From Macrolepiota albuminosa (lineage: Eukaryota > Basidiomycota > Agaricomycetes > Agaricales > Agaricaceae): a stretch of DNA of 64,000 bases. Shown here one piece after another: positions 11,554 to 21,057 of this stretch. The stretch's first letter is position 1; every line of letters starts with the position of its first letter. Location of the stretch: NCBI GenBank assembly GCA_027475525.1, contig JAMWFC010000049.1, positions 5,936,947 through 6,000,946 on the forward strand. The letters run 5' to 3'. The notes below the pieces were generated by a model that was not told the origin of the DNA, did not search any database, and worked only from the letters and a program-made list of their open reading frames with translations. The translations under genes were made by a program, and so were the position numbers.

Positions 11554-12393
11554 GCGGATGTCGGGGTTCACCTCTCGGAGCCAAGGGAGGCCTAGGACGA
11601 TGGGGGTCGTTGCGGGGAGTTGCGTGACCAGGAAGTCGGCCGGGAACGTCAGGCCGTTGTCAAGCGTCATGGTGGTGGAGTGCTTCTTCGTGATTGGTCC
11701 GGCGGAGGCATCGTTTCCGTCAAACAGCCGGAGTTCGAGGGGCTTGTCTAGCTGGGTGTGAGGAAGGGCGAGACGGTCGCTGATGAACATTCCGGTGGCT
11801 CCACTGTCGATGAGGGCGGGGAGACTTTCACTTTTGGCGGCGGTGCCGAGACGAACATGGATTACAAAGGAGCGGGTCATCCGGGAGCGGAGGCCGGAGG
11901 GCTCCCCCTGGGGATGCCCGAGTTCCTCCGGATCTGTCGGAGGGGGCAGGGCCTTGAAGGGGATTGATTCTTGTGCGGCGTCGCGGTCGAGGGTAAGCAT
12001 GAGGGCCATCCAGTCGATCTGGGGGTTTGTGGTGCGCAGCCATGGAAGTCCGAGGACGAGAGGGGCGGTGGCGTGAAGTTTGGTGACCAGGAACTGGAGT
12101 GTTTGGTGGTGGCCGGAGGCGAAGGTCACGGGCATCTGTACAAAGTGGGTGATGTCGCCGGTGGAGGAGGAGTTGCCATCGAAGAGCCGGAGGTGGATGG
12201 GGATGGGGAGCCTTTGAGAGGGCTGGGGGGCAAGGGTTGCCCAGGCCTCGTCGATGAAGTTGTCGGTGGCGCCGCTGTCAACGAGGGTGTTGACAGGCTC
12301 CGGGGAGGAGGTGAGGGTAGTGCAGAGGAGGAGGGATTGGGGGGAGTGCGAGGGGAGTTGGGCCAGGAGTGTGTCCGAGGATTGTTGAGCCAT
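11554..12393 (-). pseudogene. G1 protease region with two tandem retropepsin-like domains, cut by E1
   Basis: The frame opens at ATG 12393, 72 bp after the gag stop and in a different frame, and would have continued into RT. It contains two aspartic-protease-like repeats. The first has VDSGATDNF (Asp39) and [12 protein letters not shown]. The second has IDSGATGMF (Asp196) and [12 protein letters not shown]. Each has a DSGAT active-site loop, an LRLFDGN strand and a closing LGLPWL motif. The frame runs straight into the E1 LTR, whose first three bases supply a TGA. The RT, RNase H and integrase of this copy are not in the window. Confidence 0.85.
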
Positions 12394-12464
12394 TGCGCGA
12401 AGGTGGGAAACCGGGGCGGAGAAGACGTCGGGGTCCGGACCGCGATTCAGAATGTCTTCTATTT

Positions 12465-13273
12465 CTAAATCGCTGGGTCGTTTTCCGTGAACTGAAAGTT
12501 GCAGTCTTCCCCGTCAATGGTCCAGACGGCCCGACCCATGGTCTGACGTTTTGGACAGCTATTGATGAAATGCCCAGGTTCTCCGCAGAGGAGGCAGGTG
12601 CCCTTCCGGCGTCGTTGTTCCTGAACATCTTTGGGGACATCGATCCAGGGGCGGTCGGAGTTCCTGACTCGGTTTGCACGAAGGGCCTCTTCTTCATCGC
12701 CTTCGGGGTACTCGTCGGCTAGAGTGTCGGGGTCGTCGGGGTTTCTGGGGAGGGGGTCGGGGATGTTGTCGACGTCAGCTGCGTTGAGGGCGGCTGGTGG
12801 TCGCGGTGCCGGGGTGCGGGGCAGTCCAGGGGGCCCTCGTCCTGGAATCGGACGCGGGGTGGGGCCTTGCGGTGCCTGGCCGGGGGTTCCGGAGTGATTG
12901 GTCTTCCAAGATGGTCCTCCCGGGGGGGCCCATTGGCCTCGAGAGCCGGAGTATTCGTTGCGATCCTCCCAGTACCTCTGGTCAATCTGGGTCACCAGTG
13001 CCTTGTAGCCGTTATACGTTGCCTGTTTGGGTGCAAGACGGAGGACATCCTTGATTCGTTGAAGGAGTGCTCGTTGGAGGGCGAACCAGAGGGCGTTGTA
13101 GTTCCAGCCCGTTTTGTAGGCTTCCTTCTCAAATCGGACGATAAAGGTTGCGAAGCGTTCCTCGGATCTCATTCGGAGGTTGAAGAGGTTTTCCTCGGCT
13201 TCTGCGACGGTGTCGAAGATGCCGAAATGACCGGAGAATTCTTGTACGAAGGCCGCCCACTGGGACAGTACGG
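12465..13273 (-). pseudogene. G1 gag, C-terminal part
   Basis: This continues the Gag frame interrupted by E2. It starts with the second half of the capsid-like region (QWAAFVQEFSGHFGIFDTVA and AEENLFNLRMRSEERFATF), a typical Ty3 gag block, and passes through a Pro-rich linker to a CCHC zinc knuckle (CLLCGEPGHFINSC) and a stop at 12465-12467. The other half resumes at 24582. Joining the two halves across one copy of the duplicated ACGG restores the pre-insertion order. Confidence 0.85.
13270..13273. repeat. E2 target-site duplication, left copy (ACGG)
   Basis: ACGG immediately precedes the 5' LTR and is repeated at 24582-24585 immediately after the 3' LTR. Four bases is shorter than the five usual for Ty3 elements. 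Confidence 0.85.
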
Positions 13274-14223
13274 TGATAGGACCCTATACAGGTTAGGCGC
13301 ATCAACGGCAGGCTCGGCACCGGCTCCGGAAACCTTGCCGCACTCGTTCCGAACTTAGCGCACGCGTTCTACCCATTTTAAGCCATTTCTGACGGCCGCG
13401 CACGGCAAGAAGCAGATCCAATCAATGATAGCGCCGACGGCAGCAAGAATGACAACTGACAGATGGCATCAGTCACTGACGACAGCGCTTAGCGAGAAGC
13501 TTGATGATCTATCAAAAACTGACGGACAGCTTGGCGTTTGACCTTGGCGTCTGACACCGCTTACCGTCTCGATTTGGCGCCCAACGTCGCTTAGGTGTTC
13601 TGACAGACAGAAGGGTGATGGAGTGATGGTTTAGCTTCGCGATCTGTCGCCTGGCGTCGCTAAGGCTCTTGAATGGACGGTAGGGATCTGAAACCGTTGG
13701 AGCTACCCCTTTGAAATTTTCCAGTTTACCGCACTCTGGCGTCATTAGCCACTGGTGACGGTGAACTCCTTGTAGTATATATATTACTTACCGACTTGTA
13801 CATAGACAGCAGACGAATAGACCACAGTTTCCCCCACTTACTTCAGTCTCCCTTACGCTCAAGAGCTCATTTACGCTACGGTCGGCAACGTCGAACTCAT
13901 CGGCAGTTACAGACGTTCGCCAACACTCGACATACTCGCGCCTTGCAACTACGGCAGGCATTATCGACGCTTAGAACTTCGCTAAGCTTACCGTGCTCTT
14001 GCCGCTTCCCGTTGCCGTGTTCACTTACCGCATTTTCTTAAGCGCTTTACCTTAGCGCTTACCACTTGCCGACCCCGTTACCGACTTTTACCCTTTTTCA
14101 CAGACGCGTTCTCTGGGACCTGCCCGGGACTCCTCAACACACTTATAGCGCGCCCAACGCACACTCTTGGTTAGGTAACACTTTAGCTACATTTGTTACT
14201 GACCAAAACTTTGGGCGTCATCA
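13274..14223 (+). repeat. E2 5' LTR
   Basis: 950 bp, from TGATAGGACCC to GGGCGTCATCA. Reading it against the 3' LTR I found one difference (T at 13756, C at 24114, in GYGACG). TTRSCG/CGSYAA hexamers are dense; eight occur within about 120 bp at 13980-14090. Confidence 0.95.
13776..13784 (+). promoter_or_regulatory. Candidate TATA box in E2 5' LTR
   Basis: TATATATAT lies 440 bp upstream of the LTR end, followed 25-35 bp later by TACATAGACAGC, a plausible transcription start. The same sequence is at 24134-24142 in the 3' LTR. No experimental support is available here. Confidence 0.5.
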
Positions 14224-14226
14224 AAT

Positions 14227-14244
14227 TGGAGCCCACCGCGAGGG
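14227..14244 (+). other. E2 primer-binding site
   Basis: TGGAGCCCACCGCGAGGG, three bases after the LTR end, is identical to the E1 site. The TGG start fits priming by a tRNA 3' CCA end. Confidence 0.78.
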
Positions 14245-14252
14245 TTCTCTAG

Positions 14253-14603
14253 GGCAGAATTCCGCCAGAAACCCGTCTCCAGCGTAGGCGCCGCCTGCTA
14301 GACCAGTCGGCAGAAGGCATAGCGCCTTCCCACCCATCAACCCCACAACCACCTGGTGCCTTACCGGGTCTCTCTCTAGCCCAGGAACTACAGAACGCCA
14401 CTGTAGACGCTTTTCCTGATCTCTTCCCGCACTCCCTCGATTATAGTGCCGACGACCCCTTAGCGTCGCCCTTTGCCTTACCGCAATCAGTCACTCCCAT
14501 TACTCCGCTAACGCCACTTTCACAACTCATCTCTCTTACCCCGTCGCCAATCTCCAGAACTCCTTCCCCACTACCGCTAACCGAACTCGCCAACACAGTC
14601 GCT
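14253..14603 (+). other. E2 gag leader, open in the gag frame without an ATG
   Basis: From the TAG at 14250-14252 to the gag ATG the gag frame is open for 117 codons and would encode a Pro-rich segment (RIPPETRLQRRRRLL near its start, LPGLSLAQELQ and DLFPHSLDY later). There is no in-frame ATG. The corresponding E1 leader is similarly conserved at protein level. It may be translated after splicing from the LTR or from a non-AUG start, or it may simply be untranslated. Confidence 0.5.
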
Positions 14604-16916
14604 ATGGAACAACAAGTCCAGCGCATGCCGCCACGCAACCACTTCTCGGCACCGAAATGGGACGAGACCAAGCCACGGGAGCTCTCCCAGTATTTTAAGG
14701 AATTGGAGTATTTATTCAGAGACTGTAACATTACCGACCACACGCAGATGAAGGAGTATGCGGCAAGATACGTATCGTATGACACGGCAGAAACGTGGAC
14801 AGGTCTTACCGAGTTTGCCGCCTTTGTCCCTGCCGCCCCGCCAGCTCCAGCTCAAGGCGCTTCGTATGAGGACTGGAAGACGGCAGTGATCCAGCTGTAC
14901 CCTGGCGCCGAGGAGGCTACCCGATATACGGTAAACGAGTTACAGAAACTAGTACAGGAATCTTTCGACAGTGGCACATCGTCGCTTGGCGCATTCTCTA
15001 CGTATTACCGCGAATTCCAGAAAATCGCTAGGTGGCTTCTGCAGAACGGCAAGCTCTATATTAACGAAGAGCGTCGCCTGTTCCAGCAGGGCATCCCGAC
15101 TTCACTGTGGACGCGTATTGCTCGTCGCCTAGAGATAGTTCATCAGGCCCATCACCCTGACGAGCCCTATAACGTTGCCGACGTCTTTGAAGCCGGTAAA
15201 TGGGTTCTCAAGGGAACGGACACTGGCGTTGGACTGCAGCGCGCTAGGACGAGCCCACCACCTGAGCGAACTAACGGTATCATTCCCATCCCGCCTCCTG
15301 TTGCCGACTTCGTTAAGAAAGAGGAGCTCAATGCTGCTATTACCGCCGCTGTCGCTTCCGCTATGACCCGTATCGAAACCATGATTACCACCAACCTCAC
15401 GGCTAACCGACCCGCTAACGTACCCGCACCTGGCCCTTGCCACTTCTGTGGGGAAATTGGCCATACTATGACTAGAGGACGATGCGCTACCCTCGAGAAT
15501 TACGTTCGCCAAGGTAGAATTCGACGGGCTATCGACGGCAAGATAGTCCTCACCACTGGCGCCATCATTCCCAACTACCCAGACAAGAAGTCCTTCCAGG
15601 AGCGAGTTGATGAGTGGCATAGGCGCAATCCAGGACAAATCGTTACCGGCACGCTATCTGGCAACGCCAACCCCGACCCTGAACAAGCGACCCAACAGCA
15701 GATGATTCACGAGGTCCTACATTTCGACAGCGTTGGCGACCACCCTACTTTCTCGCGGGAAGAGCGTATCGCCAAGCTGCAGCAGGAATTAGATTCGCTA
15801 AAAAATCAGGTCTTTGATGGGGTTGAAGTTAAGCAGCCTAAACAACCTCTTAAAGGATACAAGCCAATGCCTCCCGCTAGCAAGTTACCGACACCTGCTC
15901 CTGCCGCACCTCCTGCCACTGCCCCTGCTCCTGCCTCAGAACCATCGTCGTCCGCTACCGCTCCCGAACCGCCTTTGCCGCCTCTCCATCCCTATTCAGG
16001 GATTCCCGACCGTTATCACGCTCCCGCACAACGAAACTTTGCCGCTCCCGAGAAACGTCCTGAGGGTGGCTACCGACCTACTGCGCCAATTTTCGATATC
16101 GAGAAATCCAACCACGTCTTTAACCGCATCATGAAAACCGCCGTCACCTTGTCAGTAGAAGAACTTTGTAGTATTGCTCCCGACGTCCGCAACCAGGTCA
16201 AAACGGCAGTCACTCCTCGACGACCCTTGGCGACAGCCGTTGCCGAGGTTGATGAACTCGACGACGCGCTACCTGGTTTCTCTGTTACCATTGACGCTCC
16301 CGACGCTGAAGATACATCTGCCGACACCATCGCTAACGCTACCTCTGTGGATCCAGTGGAGACCTACCTTAGGTCGGTAGACCATGGAGAAGACCCCGCA
16401 ATCCTTACCGTCGCTCAAGAATCGCACGCTATCCGCTCGGTAGCGCTAACCGTAGACAACAAGCACGAAGTAGAGGCAATCGTGGATAGCGGGTCGCAGA
16501 TTATTTCTATGGCAGCAGAAGTCGCTAACGATTTGGGTCTTATTTACGACCCTACCGTTATACTAAATATGCAGAGCGCTAACGGTACGGTGGACAGATC
16601 CCTCGGCCTCGCCAAGAATGTGCCGTGCACCCTTGGCGACATTACCTTTTACCTCCAGATACACATTTTACGCTCCCCAGCATACGACTTATTACTCGGC
16701 AGACCTTTTGACGTCTTGGCGCGATCAGTCGTCAAGACTGTTACCGATGAGGAAACGACCCTCACAATTAGCGACCCCAATTCCGGAATCCGACGAACGG
16801 TGCCAACGTTCCCTAGGGGACAACGAAAAGGCGCCCGCGCTAAGCCCCCGGAGTTTACCGACCAGCACGCCAACGAGCCTCCCCACCGGTGTTTTCACAA
16901 ACCATCGAGGAGGTGA
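14604..16916 (+). CDS. E2 Gag-protease polyprotein
   Basis: 770 codons from ATG 14604. Residues 1-250 form the capsid-like region, followed by a CCHC knuckle (CHFCGEIGHTMTRGRC) near residue 280 for RNA binding. A Pro/Ala-rich linker spans about 400-470. A retropepsin-like domain has VEAIVDSGSQ near residue 627, LGDITFYLQIHIL and LLGRPFDVLARS. Placing protease in the gag frame means it is made in Gag-level amounts. The last 73 nt overlap the pol frame in the -1 register. The frame is intact, with no stops or shifts. Confidence 0.92.
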   Translation: MEQQVQRMPPRNHFSAPKWDETKPRELSQYFKELEYLFRDCNITDHTQMKEYAARYVSYDTAETWTGLTEFAAFVPAAPPAPAQGASYEDWKTAVIQLYPGAEEATRYTVNELQKLVQESFDSGTSSLGAFSTYYREFQKIARWLLQNGKLYINEERRLFQQGIPTSLWTRIARRLEIVHQAHHPDEPYNVADVFEAGKWVLKGTDTGVGLQRARTSPPPERTNGIIPIPPPVADFVKKEELNAAITAAVASAMTRIETMITTNLTANRPANVPAPGPCHFCGEIGHTMTRGRCATLENYVRQGRIRRAIDGKIVLTTGAIIPNYPDKKSFQERVDEWHRRNPGQIVTGTLSGNANPDPEQATQQQMIHEVLHFDSVGDHPTFSREERIAKLQQELDSLKNQVFDGVEVKQPKQPLKGYKPMPPASKLPTPAPAAPPATAPAPASEPSSSATAPEPPLPPLHPYSGIPDRYHAPAQRNFAAPEKRPEGGYRPTAPIFDIEKSNHVFNRIMKTAVTLSVEELCSIAPDVRNQVKTAVTPRRPLATAVAEVDELDDALPGFSVTIDAPDAEDTSADTIANATSVDPVETYLRSVDHGEDPAILTVAQESHAIRSVALTVDNKHEVEAIVDSGSQIISMAAEVANDLGLIYDPTVILNMQSANGTVDRSLGLAKNVPCTLGDITFYLQIHILRSPAYDLLLGRPFDVLARSVVKTVTDEETTLTISDPNSGIRRTVPTFPRGQRKGARAKPPEFTDQHANEPPHRCFHKPSRR

Positions 16917-19900
16917 TTGGCGACGATCACGGAGATGTAGCGCTAACGCTGGAATATGACCATTCAACTGGTCTTGTAAATATTATATCTACCGCTTATC
17001 TTGACGAAGTTTTGCTTTCCTCTACCGTTACCGACGCTGAGCTTTCTCAGAAAAACCCAGATATTACCGACTCAGCTCTAGCGTACTTATACCTTACCGC
17101 CTCTGAATCGTTTCAAAACATTGCGTCTACCGATACTTATCTCACTACTCTTCCCGGAGCCTCGGCTCCCGCCGTTCTTGGACTTGCCGCTCCTCAGGCT
17201 ACAGTTCCCCTTTCCACCTCTGTATATAACCAAGCTAACGCTCCCAAAAGGAAAGGGGTTCAAGTTAAAAAGAAATATAAGCCAGTTGCGCTTAAAACAA
17301 AACCCATCGCTACGCACTCTCCCGAGACGTTTAGGATCGAGCGCCAGATTATTGGCGACCCTCTTGCCGACATGCCGACCTTATCGCCGAATCCGCCACC
17401 CTTTCAGCCCACAGGACGTTTTACCGAGGAACGCCAACAGCAGTTCGCCAAGGAGCACGACACAGGATTTTTGACCAAAGATGAGTTGAACGTTCTTACC
17501 GATCTTGTCGCTAAGCAAGACAAAGCCTTCGCTTGGGAGGACTCCGAACGCGGCAGCCTACGTACAGATTTCTTCCCGCCTGTTGTAATCCCGACTATTC
17601 CTCACGTGCCGTGGACTGAGCACAACCGACCGTTACCGCCTGGAATCGAAGCCGAGGTCTGCCAGATTATTAGGACTAAGATACAGGCTGGCGTCTACGA
17701 GCCCTCTAATAGTTCTTACCGCTCCCGTTGGTTTTGCGTCCTCAAAAAGAACGGCAATCTACGCATAGTTCACAGTCTTGAACCGCTGAATAGAGTCACC
17801 ATACGACACTCTGGCGTACCGCCTTTCCCTGACCACTTTGCCGAGTCCTTTGCCGGGCGTATCTGTGGCGCCACCCTTGATCTTTACGTTGGCTATGATG
17901 AACGCTTAATCCACCCTTCTTCCCGTGACCTCACTACGTTTCAAACTCCGTTTGGCGCCTTGCGCCTAGTCACCTTACCAATGGGCTGGACAAACTCAGT
18001 CCCCATATTCCATGACGACATCACTTTCATCCTCCAATCCGAGATACCGCATAACGTCCTTAGCTTCATCGACGACGTTGGCGTCAAAGGCCCCAAAGAC
18101 TGGCGACTCGTAAACGGCTTACCGGCGACCCATCCCGAGCACCCCAATATTCGCTTAGCGCTATGGGATTTTTTCTTGCTGCTCAATCGAGTTCTCCAAC
18201 GCATGAAGTACAGCGGTGGTACCTTTAGCGGCCACAAGCTCCTTCTTTGTGCGCCAAGGTTCAAAATACTTGGTCACATATGCACTCCCGACGGTCGCGT
18301 TCCCGACGAGTCTCGCTTAGCACTCTTGGAGCGCTGGGGTCCTTGCCGCGACTTATCTGAAGTTCGCGCCTTTCTTGGCACCGTTGGCGTTCTCAGGATA
18401 TTCGTCAAGAACTTTGCCCATCGCGCACATGCCCTTAACCGACTCACCCGCGCCAACGAGCCCTTCGAATTTGGGCCAGACCAGGTCACTGCCCAACGCG
18501 ACTTAGTAAAAGCCCTACAAGACGCCAAGCCCCTAGTCCCCATCGATTATACCTCTGCCGACCCTGTTATCTTGGCGGTGGATACCTCGTACATTGCCGT
18601 TGGCTATTTCCTGTGCCAGTGCCTTAGCGACAATCGAAAACAGCGACGCTACAACCGCTTTGGGTCTATCACGCTAAACGACAGAGAGTCTCGCTACAGT
18701 CAGCCTAAGCTAGAGCTCTATGGACTCTTCAAAGCCTTCCGGTCGCTAAAGATGTACTTGATTGGCGTGCGGAATCTGATTGTTGAAGTCGACGCTAGGT
18801 ACATCAAGGGCATGCTGCAGAATCCTGATATCCAGCCGTCCGCTAGCATGAACCGGTGGGTAGTCGCCATCCTCATGTTTCACTTTGAGTTGGTACACGT
18901 CAAGAGCTCCTTCCACGGACCGGATGGACTTTCTAGGCGACCACGGCAGCCTGGCGACCCGGTAGTGGACCCTCAGGCTGATAGCGATTTCGAGGACTGG
19001 ATCGACCGCTTACATGGTTTCGTGCACCTCATACAACAGCCAATTCCCTTACTACGACGGCAACAGCCTGCCAGCATCCTTCTACATCCCATTGTCCCTT
19101 ACCGCCCCGAGACCTTTAGCGCACCCCTCACATTCTACACGGCAAGCATTTTCAGTCAAAATTCGCCTCCAGTAAAAGTCGTACAAGAGCCCCATCCGCT
19201 AAGAGAAGACAGTAGAAACCTGACCTACGATGCCGTCCCCCGATCCGCCAAAGCAAAGGCAGAAGACAGTCGCTTGTTAATCGTTGAACAATGGCTACAA
19301 GACCTTAAGCGACCCGCGAGCCTTACCGACGAACAATACGCGACCTTTATACGCTATGCTATACATTTCTTCTTTACCGACAACAGACTTTGGCGACGAA
19401 ATCGAGATGGCGCTCACAAGCTGATCATCAAGCCAGAAGGTCGCTTACGAGTCTTGCGCGCTATGCATGACGAGCTAGGACATAGAGGTCTGTACGCTAC
19501 TCGAGCTTCTCTGCTAGAACGATTTTGGTGGCCACACGCTAGCGCCGACATCGCCTGGTACATCAGCACTTGCCACCTCTGCCAAATCCAACAAACGCGC
19601 CAAGTGCTCATTCCGCCAACCGTTGCAACGCCAGCTCCACTCTTTAGCAAAATCTACGTCGACACCATGCATATGCCCAAGTCTGGTCGCTACAAGTACA
19701 TCATTCAAGGTCGTTGCTCGCTAATCCACTGGCCTGAATTTCGAATGCTTCAAAGAGAAAATACCGAGGCGGTCGCCAAGTGGCTATTTGAGGACGTCAT
19801 CTGCCGTTGGGGAGCGCTAAGAGAAATCGTTACGGATAACGGTGCGCCCATTATCAAAGCGCTAACCTATCTCGCCAAGAAGTACAACATTCACCACATT

Positions 19901-20635
19901 CGAGTATCTGGCTACAACAAGCACGCCAATGGCCTGGTAGAGAGACCACACTTTGACGTCCGGCAAGCGCTCTTCAAGGCGGTCGATGGCGACGAGGCTC
20001 GTTGGAGTGAAGCGACGTATTCAGTATTTTGGTCGGAAAGAGTTACTATTCGTAAGCGCATGGGTTGCTCTCCCTACTACGCGGCTACTGGCACCCATCC
20101 TTTACTCCCTGCCGACATTATAGAAGCGACCTATCTTCAGCCAGCACCCAATAGTATCTTAGCGACTACCGACCTTATCGCCAGACGAGCCATTGATCTC
20201 CAGCGAAGGAAAGAAGATTTGGAGCAACTTCACGAGGTAGTCTTTAGCGCCCGTCGCCAAGCAGCCCTACGATTCGAAACCGAGCATAGCGCCACCATCA
20301 AAGATTACAACTTCCCGAGAGGAGCGCTAGTGCTCATGCGCAACTCCAAAATCGAAACTTCATACAACAAGAAAATGCGCCCTCGCTATCTAGGACCTTT
20401 GGTAGTTATCTCCCGTAACCGTGGTGGCGCTTACGTGCTCTGTGAATTAGATGGTTCAGTGCTACATCGACCTGTTGCCGCTTTTCGCCTATTACCGTAT
20501 CTCGCTAGGGAACAAATCGACTTGCCGCTGGAAGCGCTAGATATTGACACCGCCAAGCTTAGGGAACTTGAAGAAACCGAACTATTAGACGATGATGACT
20601 TGCCGACTTTAGTTGAAGAAGAAGAAATTGACTAG
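16844..20635 (+). CDS. E2 Pol polyprotein: RT, RNase H, integrase
   Basis: The frame is open from 16844 (TAA at 16841) and overlaps gag by 73 nt in the -1 register. The first start-like codon is GTG at 16889, so a Gag-Pol frameshift is likely. Numbered from 16889, residues 150-300 are the connector and RT fingers (RWFCVLKKNGNLRIVHSLEP), with FQTPFGALRLVTLPMGW and the catalytic FIDD at 394-397. RNase H starts near 568 (AVDTSYIAVGYFL). The integrase has an HHCC zinc region (LGHRGLYATRAS...CHLCQ) and a DDE core (VDTMHMP, VTDNGAP, GLVERPHF). A GPLVV and following module lies near the C-terminus, and no chromodomain is seen. The stop is at 20633-20635. The frame is intact. Confidence 0.92.
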   Translation, partial: APGVYRPARQRASPPVFSQTIEEVIGDDHGDVALTLEYDHSTGLVNIISTAYLDEVLLSSTVTDAELSQKNPDITDSALAYLYLTASESFQNIASTDTYLTTLPGASAPAVLGLAAPQATVPLSTSVYNQANAPKRKGVQVKKKYKPVALKTKPIATHSPETFRIERQIIGDPLADMPTLSPNPPPFQPTGRFTEERQQQFAKEHDTGFLTKDELNVLTDLVAKQDKAFAWEDSERGSLRTDFFPPVVIPTIPHVPWTEHNRPLPPGIEAEVCQIIRTKIQAGVYEPSNSSYRSRWFCVLKKNGNLRIVHSLEPLNRVTIRHSGVPPFPDHFAESFAGRICGATLDLYVGYDERLIHPSSRDLTTFQTPFGALRLVTLPMGWTNSVPIFHDDITFILQSEIPHNVLSFIDDVGVKGPKDWRLVNGLPATHPEHPNIRLALWDFFLLLNRVLQRMKYSGGTFSGHKLLLCAPRFKILGHICTPDGRVPDESRLALLERWGPCRDLSEVRAFLGTVGVLRIFVKNFAHRAHALNRLTRANEPFEFGPDQVTAQRDLVKALQDAKPLVPIDYTSADPVILAVDTSYIAVGYFLCQCLSDNRKQRRYNRFGSITLNDRESRYSQPKLELYGLFKAFRSLKMYLIGVRNLIVEVDARYIKGMLQNPDIQPSASMNRWVVAILMFHFELVHVKSSFHGPDGLSRRPRQPGDPVVDPQADSDFEDWIDRLHGFVHLIQQPIPLLRRQQPASILLHPIVPYRPETFSAPLTFYTASIFSQNSPPVKVVQEPHPLREDSRNLTYDAVPRSAKAKAEDSRLLIVEQWLQDLKRPASLTDEQYATFIRYAIHFFFTDNRLWRRNRDGAHKLIIKPEGRLRVLRAMHDELGHRGLYATRASLLERFWWPHASADIAWYISTCHLCQIQQTRQVLIPPTVATPAPLFSKIYVDTMHMPKSGRYKYIIQGRCSLIHWPEFRMLQRENTEAVAKWLFEDVICRWGALREIVTDNGAPIIKALTYLAKKYNIHHIRVSGYNKHANGLVERPHFDVRQALFKAVDGDEARWSEATYSVFWSERVTIRKRMGCSPYYAATGTHPLLPADIIEATYLQPAPNSILATTDLIARRAIDLQRRKEDLEQLHEVVFSARRQAALRFETEHSATIKDYNFPRGALVLMRNSKIETSYNKKMRPRYLGPLVVISRNRGGAYVLCELDGSVLHRPVAAFRLLPYLAREQIDLPLEALDIDTAKLRELEETELLDDDDLPTLVEEEEID

Positions 20636-21057
20636 AAAAGAATATATTGATAAGCTCTCATTTTTCTATTACTTACTTTACTTATCTTTCTTGCCGGTAC
20701 TTACTATACTATATTCAACAGACATTTCCTTACATAGTCAAGTCGCAGCGCTAGCGTGTCGCCAACGCTTAGCGCATTGCGCAACTCTCGCCAAGGGTTT
20801 TTCGCTATGATGACTTACTGAGCGTTTCCCTTTTCCTCAAAAATTTGTCTAAGTCCCCCTCATATGATTCATCTTACTAAAACCTACCCTAGGATGCTTA
20901 CCGCTTACTGTCGCTTAGCTATACTTTGTTTGCTGCTGCGCTAACTCAAATTATAAAGCTTCCCCTCACACTTGGCAAGAACGCGGCAAGAAAAATATAT
21001 GCGAGTCCGGCAATGAGTAAAATATCTACAAAACGGCCTATCTACGCTAAGGACCGT
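20636..21057. other. E2 spacer between convergent pol and antisense gene
   Basis: 422 bp with no ORF of note. It contains the landmark CTATGATGACTTACTGAGCG and several CGSYAA hexamers. It should contain both polyadenylation regions. No clear signal can be assigned. Confidence 0.6.

Noticed and set aside
13129..13320. Short ORF crossing from G1 gag into the E2 LTR
   Set aside because: It is created by the insertion junction and has no independent support.
16889..16895. TTTTCAC as a -1 slippery heptamer
   Set aside because: The P-site would re-pair but the A-site would not, so it does not meet the X-XXY-YYZ rule.
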